The notes: generated by a model not told the origin, from the letters alone. Numbered from the stretch's first letter, positions 34,280 through 43,548 are shown. The stretch: 64,000 nt of DNA from Desulfosporosinus sp. (GCA_003513495.1 DOPM01000057.1:124001-188000); one strand, 5' to 3'. Program-made: numbers and translations.

Positions 34280-36028
34280 CTAGTCTACTTCAAATTTATC
34301 TATAGACTGTTGTAATTCCGTCGCGAGTTTTGACAGACCTTGGCTGGCATTTGCGATTTCTGCCATAGATGCAGCTTGCTCTTCTGAAGAAGCGGATATT
34401 TCTTCAGTACTGGCAGCATTGGACTCCGCAATATTTGCTAGATTCTGCAAGATGTCAATAATTTGATCTTTTTTCTTTTCCATCTCTTGACCTGAAAGAT
34501 TCAACGTATTCATTATCCCTTTGGTCTTTTCGATTGCTACAGCTATTTTCTTAAACCTTTCAACGGTTATCTCTATGCTTTCTTCTTGTTTTTGAGCAAT
34601 TGCAGAACTTTTAGCAATCACGGCTACTGCATTCTGAGAATTTGATTGTAGTTCTTGTACAATAAGCTCAATATCTCTTGTCGATTGGGCCGATTGCTCC
34701 GCCAACTTTCGGATCTCTTCAGACACAACTGCAAAGCCTCTTCCAGCATCACCTGCTCGTGCCGCCTCGATTGCAGCATTCAATGCTAATAGATTCGTTT
34801 GATCGGCAATTGCTTGAATCATCCGACTGGCTGAATGAATTTTCTCTGCACTATGATTGGTTTCCATAATACTTTCTTGGATTCGTTCTGTATAACGTTC
34901 TCTTTCTTCCGTCCTTACTGTTAAATCTTTGATGGCGACACTGCCTTCGTCCTTCATCGTCTCAACCAGTTCTATAGAATTATTAACATCGTATAAATTT
35001 AGCTGGTCCCTATTTATTATCTCTCCCAATTCCATCATTTGTTGTACACCATTTTCCATATCCCTTACCTGCTCAGTCGAACTCCCGGCAATCTGTTCAA
35101 TAGTCTTCGCTACCTCTTCCACCGCAATGGCTGATTGCTGTGATATAGTCGTTAATTCTTGAGCAGTACTGGTGACTTGTCGTGCTGTGATAGATAAATG
35201 CTTTAGAATCTCCCGCTGATTAGTATTAGCAGCTTTGATAACTTGTCCCAGGATTCCAAAGACATCCTTGCGTTTCAGCAAAGCCTCCATAACTTTAGTA
35301 ATATCGAAGTTTTTATATGGGTTGTCATAGAACACAATATCTCTTTGAATTTCTTTAACTTCTTTTAATTCAATATCAGTACCAATTGCGCCTAGAAATT
35401 TCCCATTAACTATTATAGGAAGCATAATACTAGTCATTAAAATTGACTTCCCATTTAGATCATACTCATAGGGGTCTAATATTGAAATCTTACCTGTCTT
35501 TTTCGGAACGATATACCATGGCTCATCGTAGACATTTTTTAGAGGGGTTACCTCAATTAATCCTTTATCTCGATAGATGTACGAAGTAAAACGACCGTTA
35601 TCATAGTAACCATCATTTCGAAACTGATCATCTTTATTATCAAAGGCATCTGGCTCCCAGAATGAACTTAGGGCTAAAATCTGTTCATTTTGACTTAAAA
35701 GCTTTTTTTGTAGTTCTATAACTGCCAGTCTGTCGGTATGGCCTTGTTTTTTAATCTGGATTAACTCACCTAAGAGGGTTCGCACGACACTAACTCCCTT
35801 TTCTAGAATAAGATAATCCCCCAGTGATCCTCTCTTCAAAGCTTCTATGGATAAAGCCAAGTATTTGGATGTTTGATGTGTTTGATATATTGTGGTAGCA
35901 AGCAAGCTTACAAAACTCAGGATGAATAAAAGAAAACCATAACTTGATTCTCTAAATACAAGACCAATGAAAAACATAATTACTGCTATAAACAATAGAA
36001 CTCTGTTTTTCCAAAAACTCAAATTCAA
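34280..36028 (-). CDS. methyl-accepting chemotaxis-type receptor with cytoplasmic Cache-like sensor
   Basis: 582 residues. Two adjacent membrane helices lie at residues 10-46 with only a few residues between them. A Cache-like segment follows at about 120-235 (ISILDPYEYDLNGK, SIMLPIIVNGKFLGAIGTDI) and must therefore be cytoplasmic. The C-terminal half is the MCP signalling coiled coil with the hairpin tip AARAGDAGRGFAVVSEEIRKLAEQS. It passes signals to CheA/CheW, which are not encoded in this window. The unusual topology suggests sensing of an internal ligand. Confidence 0.85.
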   Translation of the reverse strand: MNLSFWKNRVLLFIAVIMFFIGLVFRESSYGFLLFILSFVSLLATTIYQTHQTSKYLALSIEALKRGSLGDYLILEKGVSVVRTLLGELIQIKKQGHTDRLAVIELQKKLLSQNEQILALSSFWEPDAFDNKDDQFRNDGYYDNGRFTSYIYRDKGLIEVTPLKNVYDEPWYIVPKKTGKISILDPYEYDLNGKSILMTSIMLPIIVNGKFLGAIGTDIELKEVKEIQRDIVFYDNPYKNFDITKVMEALLKRKDVFGILGQVIKAANTNQREILKHLSITARQVTSTAQELTTISQQSAIAVEEVAKTIEQIAGSSTEQVRDMENGVQQMMELGEIINRDQLNLYDVNNSIELVETMKDEGSVAIKDLTVRTEERERYTERIQESIMETNHSAEKIHSASRMIQAIADQTNLLALNAAIEAARAGDAGRGFAVVSEEIRKLAEQSAQSTRDIELIVQELQSNSQNAVAVIAKSSAIAQKQEESIEITVERFKKIAVAIEKTKGIMNTLNLSGQEMEKKKDQIIDILQNLANIAESNAASTEEISASSEEQAASMAEIANASQGLSKLATELQQSIDKFEVD

Positions 36029-36210
36029 CTCCTACACCTCTCTACTTATTTGTTCTTTTTTGTTCTTATTTGCATTATCTTGCAATTTTTGGGCCATATA
36101 GAAAAAGAACGTAAGCACTTAAAATTACGCTTACATAATAAGATTTTATAAGAATTACGAATATTTTTCAGAATCTTTCCAAAATAAAATGCGTTTATTC
36201 AGTCAATAAT

Positions 36211-36273
36211 GACTTTGCTAAGTTATAATTAACTTAGCAAAGTCAAGATCCACACACCATGGTGTGTGGATCT
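36211..36273. repeat. two adjoining perfect palindromes
   Basis: A 15-base inverted repeat with TAAT loop (36211-36244; arms begin GACTTTGCTAAG) is separated by one base from a 28-base perfect palindrome centred on CCATGG (36246-36273; arms ATCCACACACCA). They lie between the NicO gene and the chemoreceptor gene. One could be a terminator of NicO transcripts, but no clear T tract follows. Confidence 0.7.
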
Positions 36274-36322
36274 CGTTTAGAATTCCTATGCGTAACCCGC
36301 ATTACGATAACGAAAGATATTC

Positions 36323-36384
36323 TGTCATCCTTGTAAGATAGTGAAGGTTCTAGAACCTTCGGTCGTTCCTCCTTTAGGATGACA
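36323..36384. repeat. nested palindrome after the NicO gene
   Basis: An 18-base perfect palindrome GAAGGTTCTAGAACCTTC lies within a wider inverted repeat TGTCATCCT ... AGGATGACA. It begins 8 bases after the NicO stop and may form the 3' end structure of its mRNA. Confidence 0.6.
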
Positions 36385-36391
36385 TAGCGCT

Positions 36392-37174
36392 TTAGAACAT
36401 CGGAGATACTCCAATGCGGCTTAACGATTGAAAAATCACTGCTCCACCAAGAAAAATGATCAAGCAAGAGGAGACCAAAGCAAGGCGATTTACTACTTGC
36501 CATCGTTCCAATTTCTTTATTGTATGACTGGCTCGGACAACAAATAAAGCAATTGCCACCATGGTTATCGCTCCTCCGATTGAGAAGGCACCCACTAGTC
36601 CTAACCCTAGGGGAATTTGATCCGCTGATACTGCTGCAAGAAGAATAGCTAAAGCACTTGGACATGGGACAATCCCAGTAAAAAAGCCAGTGAGGAATAA
36701 GTTAAAGCGGGTTGTTGGATTAGACCCTGGCTTCATATGGTTATGATTGCAATGACCATTGCAATCATGGGCGTGAACATGAAAACTATTGATGGGCTTG
36801 TGTCTTCTCTCATAATAATCGAAGATCCTATGGGTAATTATGCTCAGTCCTATGTATATGACGACAATTCCTGAAACAAACTGAAGCCAATGAATCAGAT
36901 TTTCTGGGACAAGAACTTTAATGGCTGTCGTCGTAGAAACAGCGAGCAGTGTAATCGATAGCGTATGGGCCAATGCCGATATTAAACCAATCATAATTGC
37001 CTCTTTGATTTTGGCACCTGAAGATATTAAATAAGCCGTAATTACTCCTTTACCATGCCCCGGTTCCAGTGAATGAAGCGCCCCTAAACCAATAACCGCT
37101 GGGAAAGTATACATTAATTCCAAAGTTGATTCCTCCCAAATAAAGCTTAGTATATATATGCAAGCCTGTCTCAT
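36392..37174 (-). CDS. NicO-family nickel/cobalt transporter
   Basis: 260 residues with six membrane segments. LGALHSLEPGHGKGVITAYL carries the H-x4-...HG motif of NicO/RcnA proteins, and FFTGIVPCPSALAILL is the second conserved helix. A His-rich cytoplasmic loop (FHVHAHDCNGHCNHNH) likely binds metal. It could be an efflux or uptake system; the family includes both. Start ATG 37174 follows GAGAGGAAAG. It stands alone. Confidence 0.88.
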   Translation of the reverse strand: MRQACIYILSFIWEESTLELMYTFPAVIGLGALHSLEPGHGKGVITAYLISSGAKIKEAIMIGLISALAHTLSITLLAVSTTTAIKVLVPENLIHWLQFVSGIVVIYIGLSIITHRIFDYYERRHKPINSFHVHAHDCNGHCNHNHMKPGSNPTTRFNLFLTGFFTGIVPCPSALAILLAAVSADQIPLGLGLVGAFSIGGAITMVAIALFVVRASHTIKKLERWQVVNRLALVSSCLIIFLGGAVIFQSLSRIGVSPMF

Positions 37175-37328
37175 TACTTTCCTCTCTAGAAATATTTTAT
37201 TACTGAAGGATTAGCCATCAAATAATTCTCGTGCGGGAATTAACTGTGGGCGGATATTGTTGCCTATTGAAGCAGAACATGTTATATCTAATAAAAGGTT
37301 TCTCTAATAAGTAAAAGGAGGAAACAAA

Positions 37329-37802
37329 ATGGGAACCGGTTTTGTTATAACGTTATTTGTATTGGGAATTATCCTCTTAGTTTTAGAGATTTTTGTTCCT
37401 GGAGGAATTATTGGTCTATTTGGAGTTTTAGCCCTTATTACTGGGATCGTGTTTTCGGTGGATTCCTTTGCCCAAGGAGTCTTCTTCGTAGGCTTATTAC
37501 TACTTACTCTAACAGGGATATTCCTATTAAGTTTTCGCTTGCCTCAAACTCGTTTTCTTTGGGATAGGTTCGCCTTAAAAACCCGTCTAACCACAAAGGA
37601 TGGGTATGTAACCCCTAGACAAAACTACGAGTGCTTCTTAGACAAACAAGGAATTGCACTCTGTCAATTACACCCTGCTGGAACTGCAGACATTAATGGT
37701 GAGCGACTTGATGTTGTCACAGAAGGAGCATTCGTAAACAGTGGGTCAAGGATTAAAGTAATAGCTGTTGAGGGTACGCGTATCATTGTTCGTCAAATGT
37801 AA
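37329..37802 (+). CDS. short NfeD-family membrane protein
   Basis: 157 residues. Three membrane segments at the N-terminus (ILLVLEIFVPGGIIGLFGVL is typical of NfeD) precede a C-terminal OB-fold domain (GIALCQLHPAGTADINGERL, IKVIAVEGTRIIVRQ). NfeD partners flotillin/stomatin-like proteins in membrane organisation, but no such gene is adjacent. It starts after AAAAGGAGG and ends at a very strong terminator. Confidence 0.88.
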   Translation: MGTGFVITLFVLGIILLVLEIFVPGGIIGLFGVLALITGIVFSVDSFAQGVFFVGLLLLTLTGIFLLSFRLPQTRFLWDRFALKTRLTTKDGYVTPRQNYECFLDKQGIALCQLHPAGTADINGERLDVVTEGAFVNSGSRIKVIAVEGTRIIVRQM

Positions 37803-37819
37803 CCTACATAGTTCAATAA

Positions 37820-37867
37820 TAAGAGCAAGTAATCATCGTTCTATCGAACGATGATTACTTGCTCTTA
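37820..37867. terminator. very strong bidirectional terminator
   Basis: A perfect 22-base inverted repeat (arms start TAAGAGCAAGTAATC) with loop TATC. It lies between the convergent NfeD and C_GCAxxG genes. Confidence 0.85.
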
Positions 37868-37897
37868 ATTAAAATTAACAGGAATGTGTGAACCTTA

Positions 37898-38362
37898 CTA
37901 GGCCATAGCAGGCCAAGTGAAATCCTCATCAATTAATTTCTTTTCTTGTATGAATTCCATTAGAAGCTTAGCGGTACCTCCGGTAAGTTTGAGACACTGA
38001 CGTAAATGCTCTGGTGAATCAAACTCATGAGTATTCAAGGCCCGACAGCATGTGACTTCGTATTTTTGAACGAAACGATCATGAAAGTCATGAGCAAGGT
38101 TATAGGCAGGTTCTCTAGAATCCCCTGGAGCATTGCGACCTTTAAAAAGCCCTAAAACCATAACTGAACCCGTTAATGCACCACACATACAACCAGCATG
38201 TCCTAATCCTCCCCCAAAACCGGTAGCCATTTTTAAAGCCTCAGGGTTTAAGGGACTGTTCAGCATCTCATTAAACGTATGAACAATTGCTTCTGCGCAA
38301 TTTAAGCCACCTTTAAATTTATTGCCTGCACGCGCCCGAGCTTCCATGTTTAATTCATCCAT
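37898..38362 (-). CDS. C_GCAxxG_C_C family probable redox protein
   Basis: 154 residues from ATG 38362 behind GAGGGGGAG. The family motif is complete: NCAEAIV, then GCMCGALTGSVMVLG, then VTCCRAL and RQCLKLTG. Five or more spaced Cys suggest metal or redox function, but no activity is established. It is a single gene between two terminator/regulatory gaps. Confidence 0.85.
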   Translation of the reverse strand: MDELNMEARARAGNKFKGGLNCAEAIVHTFNEMLNSPLNPEALKMATGFGGGLGHAGCMCGALTGSVMVLGLFKGRNAPGDSREPAYNLAHDFHDRFVQKYEVTCCRALNTHEFDSPEHLRQCLKLTGGTAKLLMEFIQEKKLIDEDFTWPAMA

Positions 38363-38496
38363 TAATGTTTCTCCCCCTCTTCGATAAGTCATTCCTAGTA
38401 ATTCTACACAAGTAAACTATATTCCTACTATTCAGAATAAATAATTTGTCTATGTAGATTTCTAGTTAATGTCAAAGAAGAGTCATGAAAGATCTC

Positions 38497-38838
38497 TCAA
38501 TAAACGTCTTCGCCTTCCGGCATTTTCACTGCGAAGTAAGCACCCTCAAGGATTCTAGCTAAAACATTTAACGGGGTGGTTGCCACTTCTCGATACATAC
38601 GATGAGTGTATAAGTGACGAACGTTAGGAAACTCTTGTTTAAATTGCCGCCGTGCCTTATTGCCCGCCTCATCAGCGTCAAGGAGAACGCACACTTCATC
38701 ATCACTGTAATTTGCAATCAGTTCTTCTAACTTATCTAATCCTATCGTCCCATTGGTGCAAACAATCTCTACAGGTTCATCTAAGAGCTGAAGCAAACGT
38801 TGTTTATCGGTTTTTCCTTCAACAATGATTACTCTCAT
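38497..38838 (-). CDS. small TOPRIM-domain protein
   Basis: 113 residues, essentially one TOPRIM domain. IIVEGKTDKQRL gives the catalytic Glu and VCVLLDADEAGNKARR the DxD metal site. It resembles the N-terminal half of ribonuclease M5, but the M5 C-terminal part is missing. Likely acts on nucleic acid; the substrate is unknown. Confidence 0.85.
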   Translation of the reverse strand: MRVIIVEGKTDKQRLLQLLDEPVEIVCTNGTIGLDKLEELIANYSDDEVCVLLDADEAGNKARRQFKQEFPNVRHLYTHRMYREVATTPLNVLARILEGAYFAVKMPEGEDVY

Positions 38839-39100
38839 ATTCCACCTATACTTTCTTTAAATTGTTATCTATCTGATTATAATACCACTCCATGCTAGAC
38901 TCTACTCTTTTTCAAACTATCTAAAGGTCTTTGAGGTTCTATTAAAGAGCCTAGTGGCTCATAGCCTTCATTAGATAGGGAATATTGAAAGATACTCGCT
39001 GAATTTATATTCATTTTTTACTGATTACATCTCCAATAGTATAGAATTTCCAGGTATAATGTAATCAATAACAAATTAATTAAATGAATGGGGGATATAA

Positions 39101-39883
39101 ATGAGCTATGGTAAACATCTGAACTTTAACAAGGATGGTAGAATCGGAATAATAACTCTGGATAATGCTAAAGGATTCAATTTAGTTGGAACAGATTTTC
39201 TTCATGAACTAGATGAAATCCAAAAAGAGATCCTAGCTGATCACGACCTAGGTGGAATCGTAATTAACGCTAACGGTGATAATTTCTCAGCTGGAATTGA
39301 CCTTAAATTCTTAAAGGATGTCAGTTCTCAGTTTATAATGGATAACCTTGTGTGGCTGCAAAACCTATACTCTTTCTGGCAGGAATTACCGATCCCTGTA
39401 ATTGCGGCTATTAACGGACTTTGTTATGGTTCTGCTACAGAACTCATTCTCGGTTGCGATATTCGAATTGCGGCAGATAATGCAAGATTTTCGATTCCTG
39501 AAGTCCGGTTTGGTTTATCTCCTGATATGGGAGGAACAACACGCTTAACTCATTTAGTGGGAATTGGGCAAGCTAAACGGCTAATTATGGGTTGTGAAGA
39601 AATTGATGCCGAAGAGGCATTGCGAATTGGGTTGATTGAAATTATGGTAACCAAAGAGACTCTAAATGAGCGGGCTATGAAACTTGCGCATAAAATGGCT
39701 GGTTTTCCACCTGCAGGGATTCGCTTTGCGAAAAAAGGAATTAATCTAGCCAACGAAAGTAGTGTTCAGGCGGGATTACTCTTCGAACAGGCACAATCCA
39801 CGTTTTGCTGCGGTACTGAAGATTTGCGCGAAGCAGTTACGGCCTTTCTCGAGAAAAGAAAACCAGTCTTCAAGGGAAGGTAA
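39101..39883 (+). CDS. enoyl-CoA hydratase/isomerase family protein
   Basis: 260 residues of the crotonase fold. NFSAGIDLKFLKD forms the first oxyanion-hole segment and YGSATELILGCDIRIAADNA the second. FGLSPDMGGTTRL carries Asp near position 150 in the region where hydratases have Glu, which is closer to dienoyl-CoA isomerases. CoA-substrate chemistry is expected, the precise reaction is not certain. Starts behind GGGGG and ends at a GC-rich terminator. Confidence 0.85.
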   Translation: MSYGKHLNFNKDGRIGIITLDNAKGFNLVGTDFLHELDEIQKEILADHDLGGIVINANGDNFSAGIDLKFLKDVSSQFIMDNLVWLQNLYSFWQELPIPVIAAINGLCYGSATELILGCDIRIAADNARFSIPEVRFGLSPDMGGTTRLTHLVGIGQAKRLIMGCEEIDAEEALRIGLIEIMVTKETLNERAMKLAHKMAGFPPAGIRFAKKGINLANESSVQAGLLFEQAQSTFCCGTEDLREAVTAFLEKRKPVFKGR

Positions 39884-39923
39884 AGAAAACTTGGCTGGCG
39901 GAAGTATAATACCTTGTTAACGA

Positions 39924-39951
39924 AACTCCCCGCGTTTTTTCGCGGGGAGTT
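39924..39951. terminator. terminator
   Basis: AACTCCCCGCG, loop TTTTTT, CGCGGGGAGTT, then CTTT. It lies between the convergent crotonase and cytochrome b genes. Confidence 0.85.
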
Positions 39952-39958
39952 CTTTCGC

Positions 39959-40693
39959 TCATAGATTTAGATTATCTGAAATACTGGGAATGGTATCACA
40001 ACCTGCACTGTTTTCCGTTATTTCGCCATTGCGAAGGAGTTTAGCATACCAAAGACTATGTCGATGTTTAACATAGTCCCGATTGATTGATCCTGAAAAC
40101 ATTCCAGGAAGAAGTGGACGGTTTTCCTTTAGAAGGAAGGCTGCTAAGTGTCCGATGACTCCGAAAATTATTAAACCTGTACCAAGGTTATGCAGGGCAG
40201 TACTCCAATACAAAAAGGAGTTCGGAAGGTCGACGCCAGGTACATTCTTAAGGGTTTTAATTAAGCCAGTAATAATTAAGAGGAGAATACTTAGCCCAAT
40301 GAACAAATAGGCTACACGTTGTTCGGCAAGGTATTTATCCGAGGCCGGCTCTTTTCCTTTGGTCAGCATTGCTTTAATAATTTGATAGGATTCTTTCATG
40401 TCTCCCTTGCGGGGAAAAATATCAAACTCTCTTCGAGCAAGGGCATACACGATATGGAAAGAGACAGCAAATAGGAGCAAAAACGCAGCATAGTAATGAA
40501 GGTTAATGGTTATGAAATAATCTCCAAGCCATTGTGCTCCAGGCAATTTCGTCACGTTATATCGAGTATACAAGGGAAGTTGCCCTAAGCCAGTAACTAT
40601 AAGCAGCATAACTGAGAGGGCCGTTGTCCAGTGGACAAACCTATTTACAAAGTTTTGCCTTAATAGTTTATCCTGCTTTTGACTATTCTTCAT
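39959..40693 (-). CDS. formate dehydrogenase gamma-type cytochrome b subunit
   Basis: 244 residues with four membrane helices and heme-ligand His in NRFVHWTTALSVMLL, NLHYYAAFLLLFAVSFHIVY and LHNLGTGLIIFGVIGHLAAF. This di-heme cytochrome b family passes electrons between periplasmic Fe-S subunits and quinone. The ATG overlaps the end of the Fe-S subunit gene by 11 bases, so the two are made together. No catalytic molybdopterin subunit is next to it. Confidence 0.85.
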   Translation of the reverse strand: MKNSQKQDKLLRQNFVNRFVHWTTALSVMLLIVTGLGQLPLYTRYNVTKLPGAQWLGDYFITINLHYYAAFLLLFAVSFHIVYALARREFDIFPRKGDMKESYQIIKAMLTKGKEPASDKYLAEQRVAYLFIGLSILLLIITGLIKTLKNVPGVDLPNSFLYWSTALHNLGTGLIIFGVIGHLAAFLLKENRPLLPGMFSGSINRDYVKHRHSLWYAKLLRNGEITENSAGCDTIPSISDNLNL

Positions 40694-41756
40694 GGTTATT
40701 CTCCCCTCCTTGTTCCTGTAACTTATTTCTTGTTTGTTTAGCTCTATTCCCTTTCATTGTCCGATAGGCTGTTATGCCGGCAACTGCTGCTCCCGCAAAT
40801 GGGGCTATAACGGCACTCATTAACATTCCTTTTCCCGTAGAAAGGTAGTTTTCGACATTAACAGGCATCCCCGGACGACCTGGAGCAGCGTCCTTTTTGC
40901 TCATTTTGTCTGCTTTTATTGCTGCGTCAATTATCTCGAAGGGGACTGTCGAAATGTATAAGGTCGAGGTTCCTCCATTTTCTTCGTCCCCATAGACATA
41001 GCCTCTGATCTCTTCAGCCCGTTGATAGGCAAGAGCTCTTACGTCTTCTCGAGGACCAATGGAAAGCGCCCCCTTCGGGCAAGCACTTACACAAGCCGGT
41101 TTTTTGCCCGATGCCAGAAGGTCAACACACATATCACACTTATACATAACTCCACCGCCAGCTAAGTCTGGTGCGATATCCAGGTAAAGACCAACTCCCG
41201 CTTGTCGTTGGGGAATACCCCAAGGACATACATCCCGACATTTAGCTCCTCCGAAGCATAGTTCATCATCAATGGACACTGCTCCTGAGGAATCCTTAGT
41301 GATGGCACTAAAAGGACATAGTTTCGAACAAGTCGGATTATCACAATGCATACAGCGTCTTGGAACATAAACTTCTTGCTCTTCTCCATTATGCTCAACC
41401 CTTACATGATCAACAAACGTCCAATTATAGGGAGTCAGTCGGCTTTTTAAATCTCGTTTATCTGACCAATCTTCCACTTTATCTTGGGGCCAATACTTTT
41501 TTAATGGTTTTTTCGGTTCAGGGAATCGTTCCTGATTATGCATACGGCATCCTTCAACACAATAGGGTGTTTGATAGTTTTTACAACCGTCACACTTGGT
41601 TAAATCGATCAGAGTACCTAGTTTTCCATTACTCAATTCTGAAGCCTGAACTGGCTTATCTAAACCAGTTGCTGCCAATGCCCCAAGTAAACCAGCTGCA
41701 GTAGTTCTTTTGAAAAATGTTCTGCGAGAGATTGCCTCATTTTTATTCATCTCCAT
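40683..41756 (-). CDS. Tat-exported four-cluster ferredoxin subunit (FdhB/HybA/NrfC-like)
   Basis: 357 residues from ATG 41756. The twin-arginine motif is SRRTFFKR followed by a hydrophobic stretch, so the folded protein is exported. Cys clusters appear in CDGCKNYQTPYCVEGC, CMHCDNPTCSKLCPF, CFGGAKCRDVCPWG, CDMCVDLLASG and CVSACP, enough for four [4Fe-4S] centres. A C-terminal membrane anchor (AVIAPFAGAAVAGITAY) follows. It should feed electrons to or from the cytochrome b at 39959; the partner dehydrogenase or reductase is not in this window. Confidence 0.85.
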   Translation of the reverse strand: MEMNKNEAISRRTFFKRTTAAGLLGALAATGLDKPVQASELSNGKLGTLIDLTKCDGCKNYQTPYCVEGCRMHNQERFPEPKKPLKKYWPQDKVEDWSDKRDLKSRLTPYNWTFVDHVRVEHNGEEQEVYVPRRCMHCDNPTCSKLCPFSAITKDSSGAVSIDDELCFGGAKCRDVCPWGIPQRQAGVGLYLDIAPDLAGGGVMYKCDMCVDLLASGKKPACVSACPKGALSIGPREDVRALAYQRAEEIRGYVYGDEENGGTSTLYISTVPFEIIDAAIKADKMSKKDAAPGRPGMPVNVENYLSTGKGMLMSAVIAPFAGAAVAGITAYRTMKGNRAKQTRNKLQEQGGENNHEE

Positions 41757-41870
41757 ACCCCCTATACCCCCCACCTGTATTTGTATTATTAATATCATAA
41801 ATCGTACCTTTATTCAAGGGTAATTTTTGGAATACACCCAGGGGGTAAAGGGGGATCCCTTCGTTGCTTT

Positions 41871-41953
41871 CGCGTGTCAAACGCGTGTCGCGGGGACGGT
41901 CCTTTTTGACACGCCAAAAAGCGTGTCAAAAAGGACCGTCCCCCTGACACGCC
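41871..41953. repeat. GGGGACGGTCC palindromic repeat, copy 1
   Basis: Perfect 23-base inverted repeat (41892-41914 and 41921-41943; GGGGACGGTCC next to TTTTTGACACGC) flanked by further GTGTC/GACAC copies. The same family recurs at 62356-62429. Such repeats in Clostridia resemble the palindromes mobilised by REP/IS200-type transposases; no transposase gene is present here. Confidence 0.8.
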
Positions 41954-41955
41954 AA

Positions 41956-41978
41956 AAAGCGGGCCGATAGCCCGCTTT
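41956..41978 (-). terminator. terminator of the EhuBCDA-like operon
   Basis: AAAGCGGGC, loop, GCCCGCTTT; on the minus strand TTTTTGG follows. It lies 36 bases after the ATPase stop. Confidence 0.8.
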
Positions 41979-42013
41979 AATTGAAATTTTTTATTGGATT
42001 ATATTTGCGTTTT

Positions 42014-42859
42014 TTAATGTCTGTTAAAACGGCTTAAGAATGTTTGTAAGCGTTCACTCTCAGGATTATTGAAAATTTTCTTGGGTGGTCCTTGCTCAAT
42101 AATTCGTCCTTGATCGAAGAATAAAACTCGATCTGCTACATCTCTTGCAAATTCCATTTCGTGGGTAATTAGAAGCATTGCCATTTCCCCTTCAGCAGCA
42201 ATTGCTTTGATGACTTCCAAGACTTCACCGACTAACTCTGGGTCGAGGGCTGAAGTTGGCTCATCAAAAAGCATTACCTTGGGTCGCATAACTAGAGCAC
42301 GAGCAATGGCTACACGTTGTTTCTGTCCCCCAGACAGCTGAGCGGGGTAAGCATCTATTTTTCCAGCTAGACCGACTTGCTCAAGCATCGTTACAGCCCG
42401 TTGTTTGGCTTCTTCCTTACTTAAACCAAGAACATTTCGTGGGGCTTCCATGACATTACGTAAAATTGTCATATGTGGGAATAGGTTAAAGTGCTGAAAG
42501 ACCATGCCGATATTGCCACGCACTTGATGCAAGTGCTTCTCATTGGCTTTAACCAGTTTATCTTTAACCCTTTGATGCCACAACATTTCCCCATCAACTT
42601 CGATTGTCCCGGATGTTGGTTCTTCCAAGGTCATAAGCAGACGGGCCAAGGTTGTTTTTCCAGAGCCACTGGGCCCTATAAGAGCTACTTTTTCGCCGGG
42701 AGCAATGTTAAGATCAATATTTTTTAGTACATGAAGATCGCCATAGGACTTACTGATATTACTATAGGTGACAATTGGTTTTATTACAGCCTTCCGAGGA
42801 TCGTTATCAATACTCCTGGTTGGTTCCTCATGATAAATCAGTTTTAACGGTACACTCAC
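42014..42859 (-). CDS. ehuA: polar amino-acid ABC transporter ATPase (EhuA-like)
   Basis: 281 residues. Walker A GPSGSGKTT, Q-loop MVFQHFNLFPHMT, signature LSGGQKQRVAIA and Walker B VMLFDEPTSAL are intact. An N-terminal extension of about 25 residues precedes the domain. It is the last gene of a four-gene operon. It energises import at the cytoplasmic face; substrate is set by the binding protein at 44242. Confidence 0.9.
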   Translation of the reverse strand: MSVPLKLIYHEEPTRSIDNDPRKAVIKPIVTYSNISKSYGDLHVLKNIDLNIAPGEKVALIGPSGSGKTTLARLLMTLEEPTSGTIEVDGEMLWHQRVKDKLVKANEKHLHQVRGNIGMVFQHFNLFPHMTILRNVMEAPRNVLGLSKEEAKQRAVTMLEQVGLAGKIDAYPAQLSGGQKQRVAIARALVMRPKVMLFDEPTSALDPELVGEVLEVIKAIAAEGEMAMLLITHEMEFARDVADRVLFFDQGRIIEQGPPKKIFNNPESERLQTFLSRFNRH

Positions 42860-42895
42860 ACGATCAACCTCCTTCGTTTATTTATGCATCTAAAC

Positions 42896-43546
42896 CTATC
42901 TAAGGTTTAGACGAACTTCTAAGCGCCTCACCATAAGGGAGGATGAATAACTCAGTATCAAGAACATCACGCCTACTATCGTAAAAGCTTCCAGATAGCG
43001 GAATGAGTGAGAACCAAGCATCTTAGCTGTTTGCATTATCTCAACAAGTGTGATCGCCGAGAGTACAGGTGTTTCTTTGAACATAGTTATAAGATAGTTC
43101 CCTAATACTGGAATTACAGGCGGAATTGATTGAGGTAAGATAATTTTTCTCCAGGTGTCTATCGGAGAAAAATTCAGTGCCTTCGCAGCTTCCCACTGTC
43201 CTGGGGGAATTGACTCAATCCCCCCTCTATATACCTCGGATAGATAGGTACTATAGTGCAGTCCTAATCCAACAACCCCAGCAACAAAAGGTGAAAGTGA
43301 CAACCCATGCTCAGGCAAAACGTAAAAAATGAAATACAGTTGAACTAAGAGCGGAGTGTTTCTGACGAACTCTACAAACCCATGGGCAAATAGGGATAGC
43401 GGTTTAAAGGCGGACCTGCGAGCGAGGGTCAAAATCAGACCCACAACTAAAGCTACTGCAAAAGCTACAAATGTAGCTGAAATAGTAATTTTCAAAGCAG
43501 CTAAAATCTCTGGTAAAATCTCTAGAGTATATTCCCAGCTCCACAT
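42896..43546 (-). CDS. ehuD: ABC transporter permease (EhuD-like)
   Basis: 216 residues, HisM/GlnP family with about five helices; the start WSWEYTLEILPEILAALKIT is very like EhuD. The EAA loop that contacts the ATPase is EAAKALNFSPIDTWRKIILP. It begins 2 bases after the preceding permease stop. Confidence 0.85.
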   Translation of the reverse strand: MWSWEYTLEILPEILAALKITISATFVAFAVALVVGLILTLARRSAFKPLSLFAHGFVEFVRNTPLLVQLYFIFYVLPEHGLSLSPFVAGVVGLGLHYSTYLSEVYRGGIESIPPGQWEAAKALNFSPIDTWRKIILPQSIPPVIPVLGNYLITMFKETPVLSAITLVEIMQTAKMLGSHSFRYLEAFTIVGVMFLILSYSSSLMVRRLEVRLNLR

Positions 43547-43548
43547 AT

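Noticed and set aside
36243..36665. Minus-strand ORF of 140 codons overlapping the NicO gene
   Set aside because: It is another frame of the NicO coding region and runs through the palindrome array; composition is Ser/Cys-rich as expected of a shadow frame.
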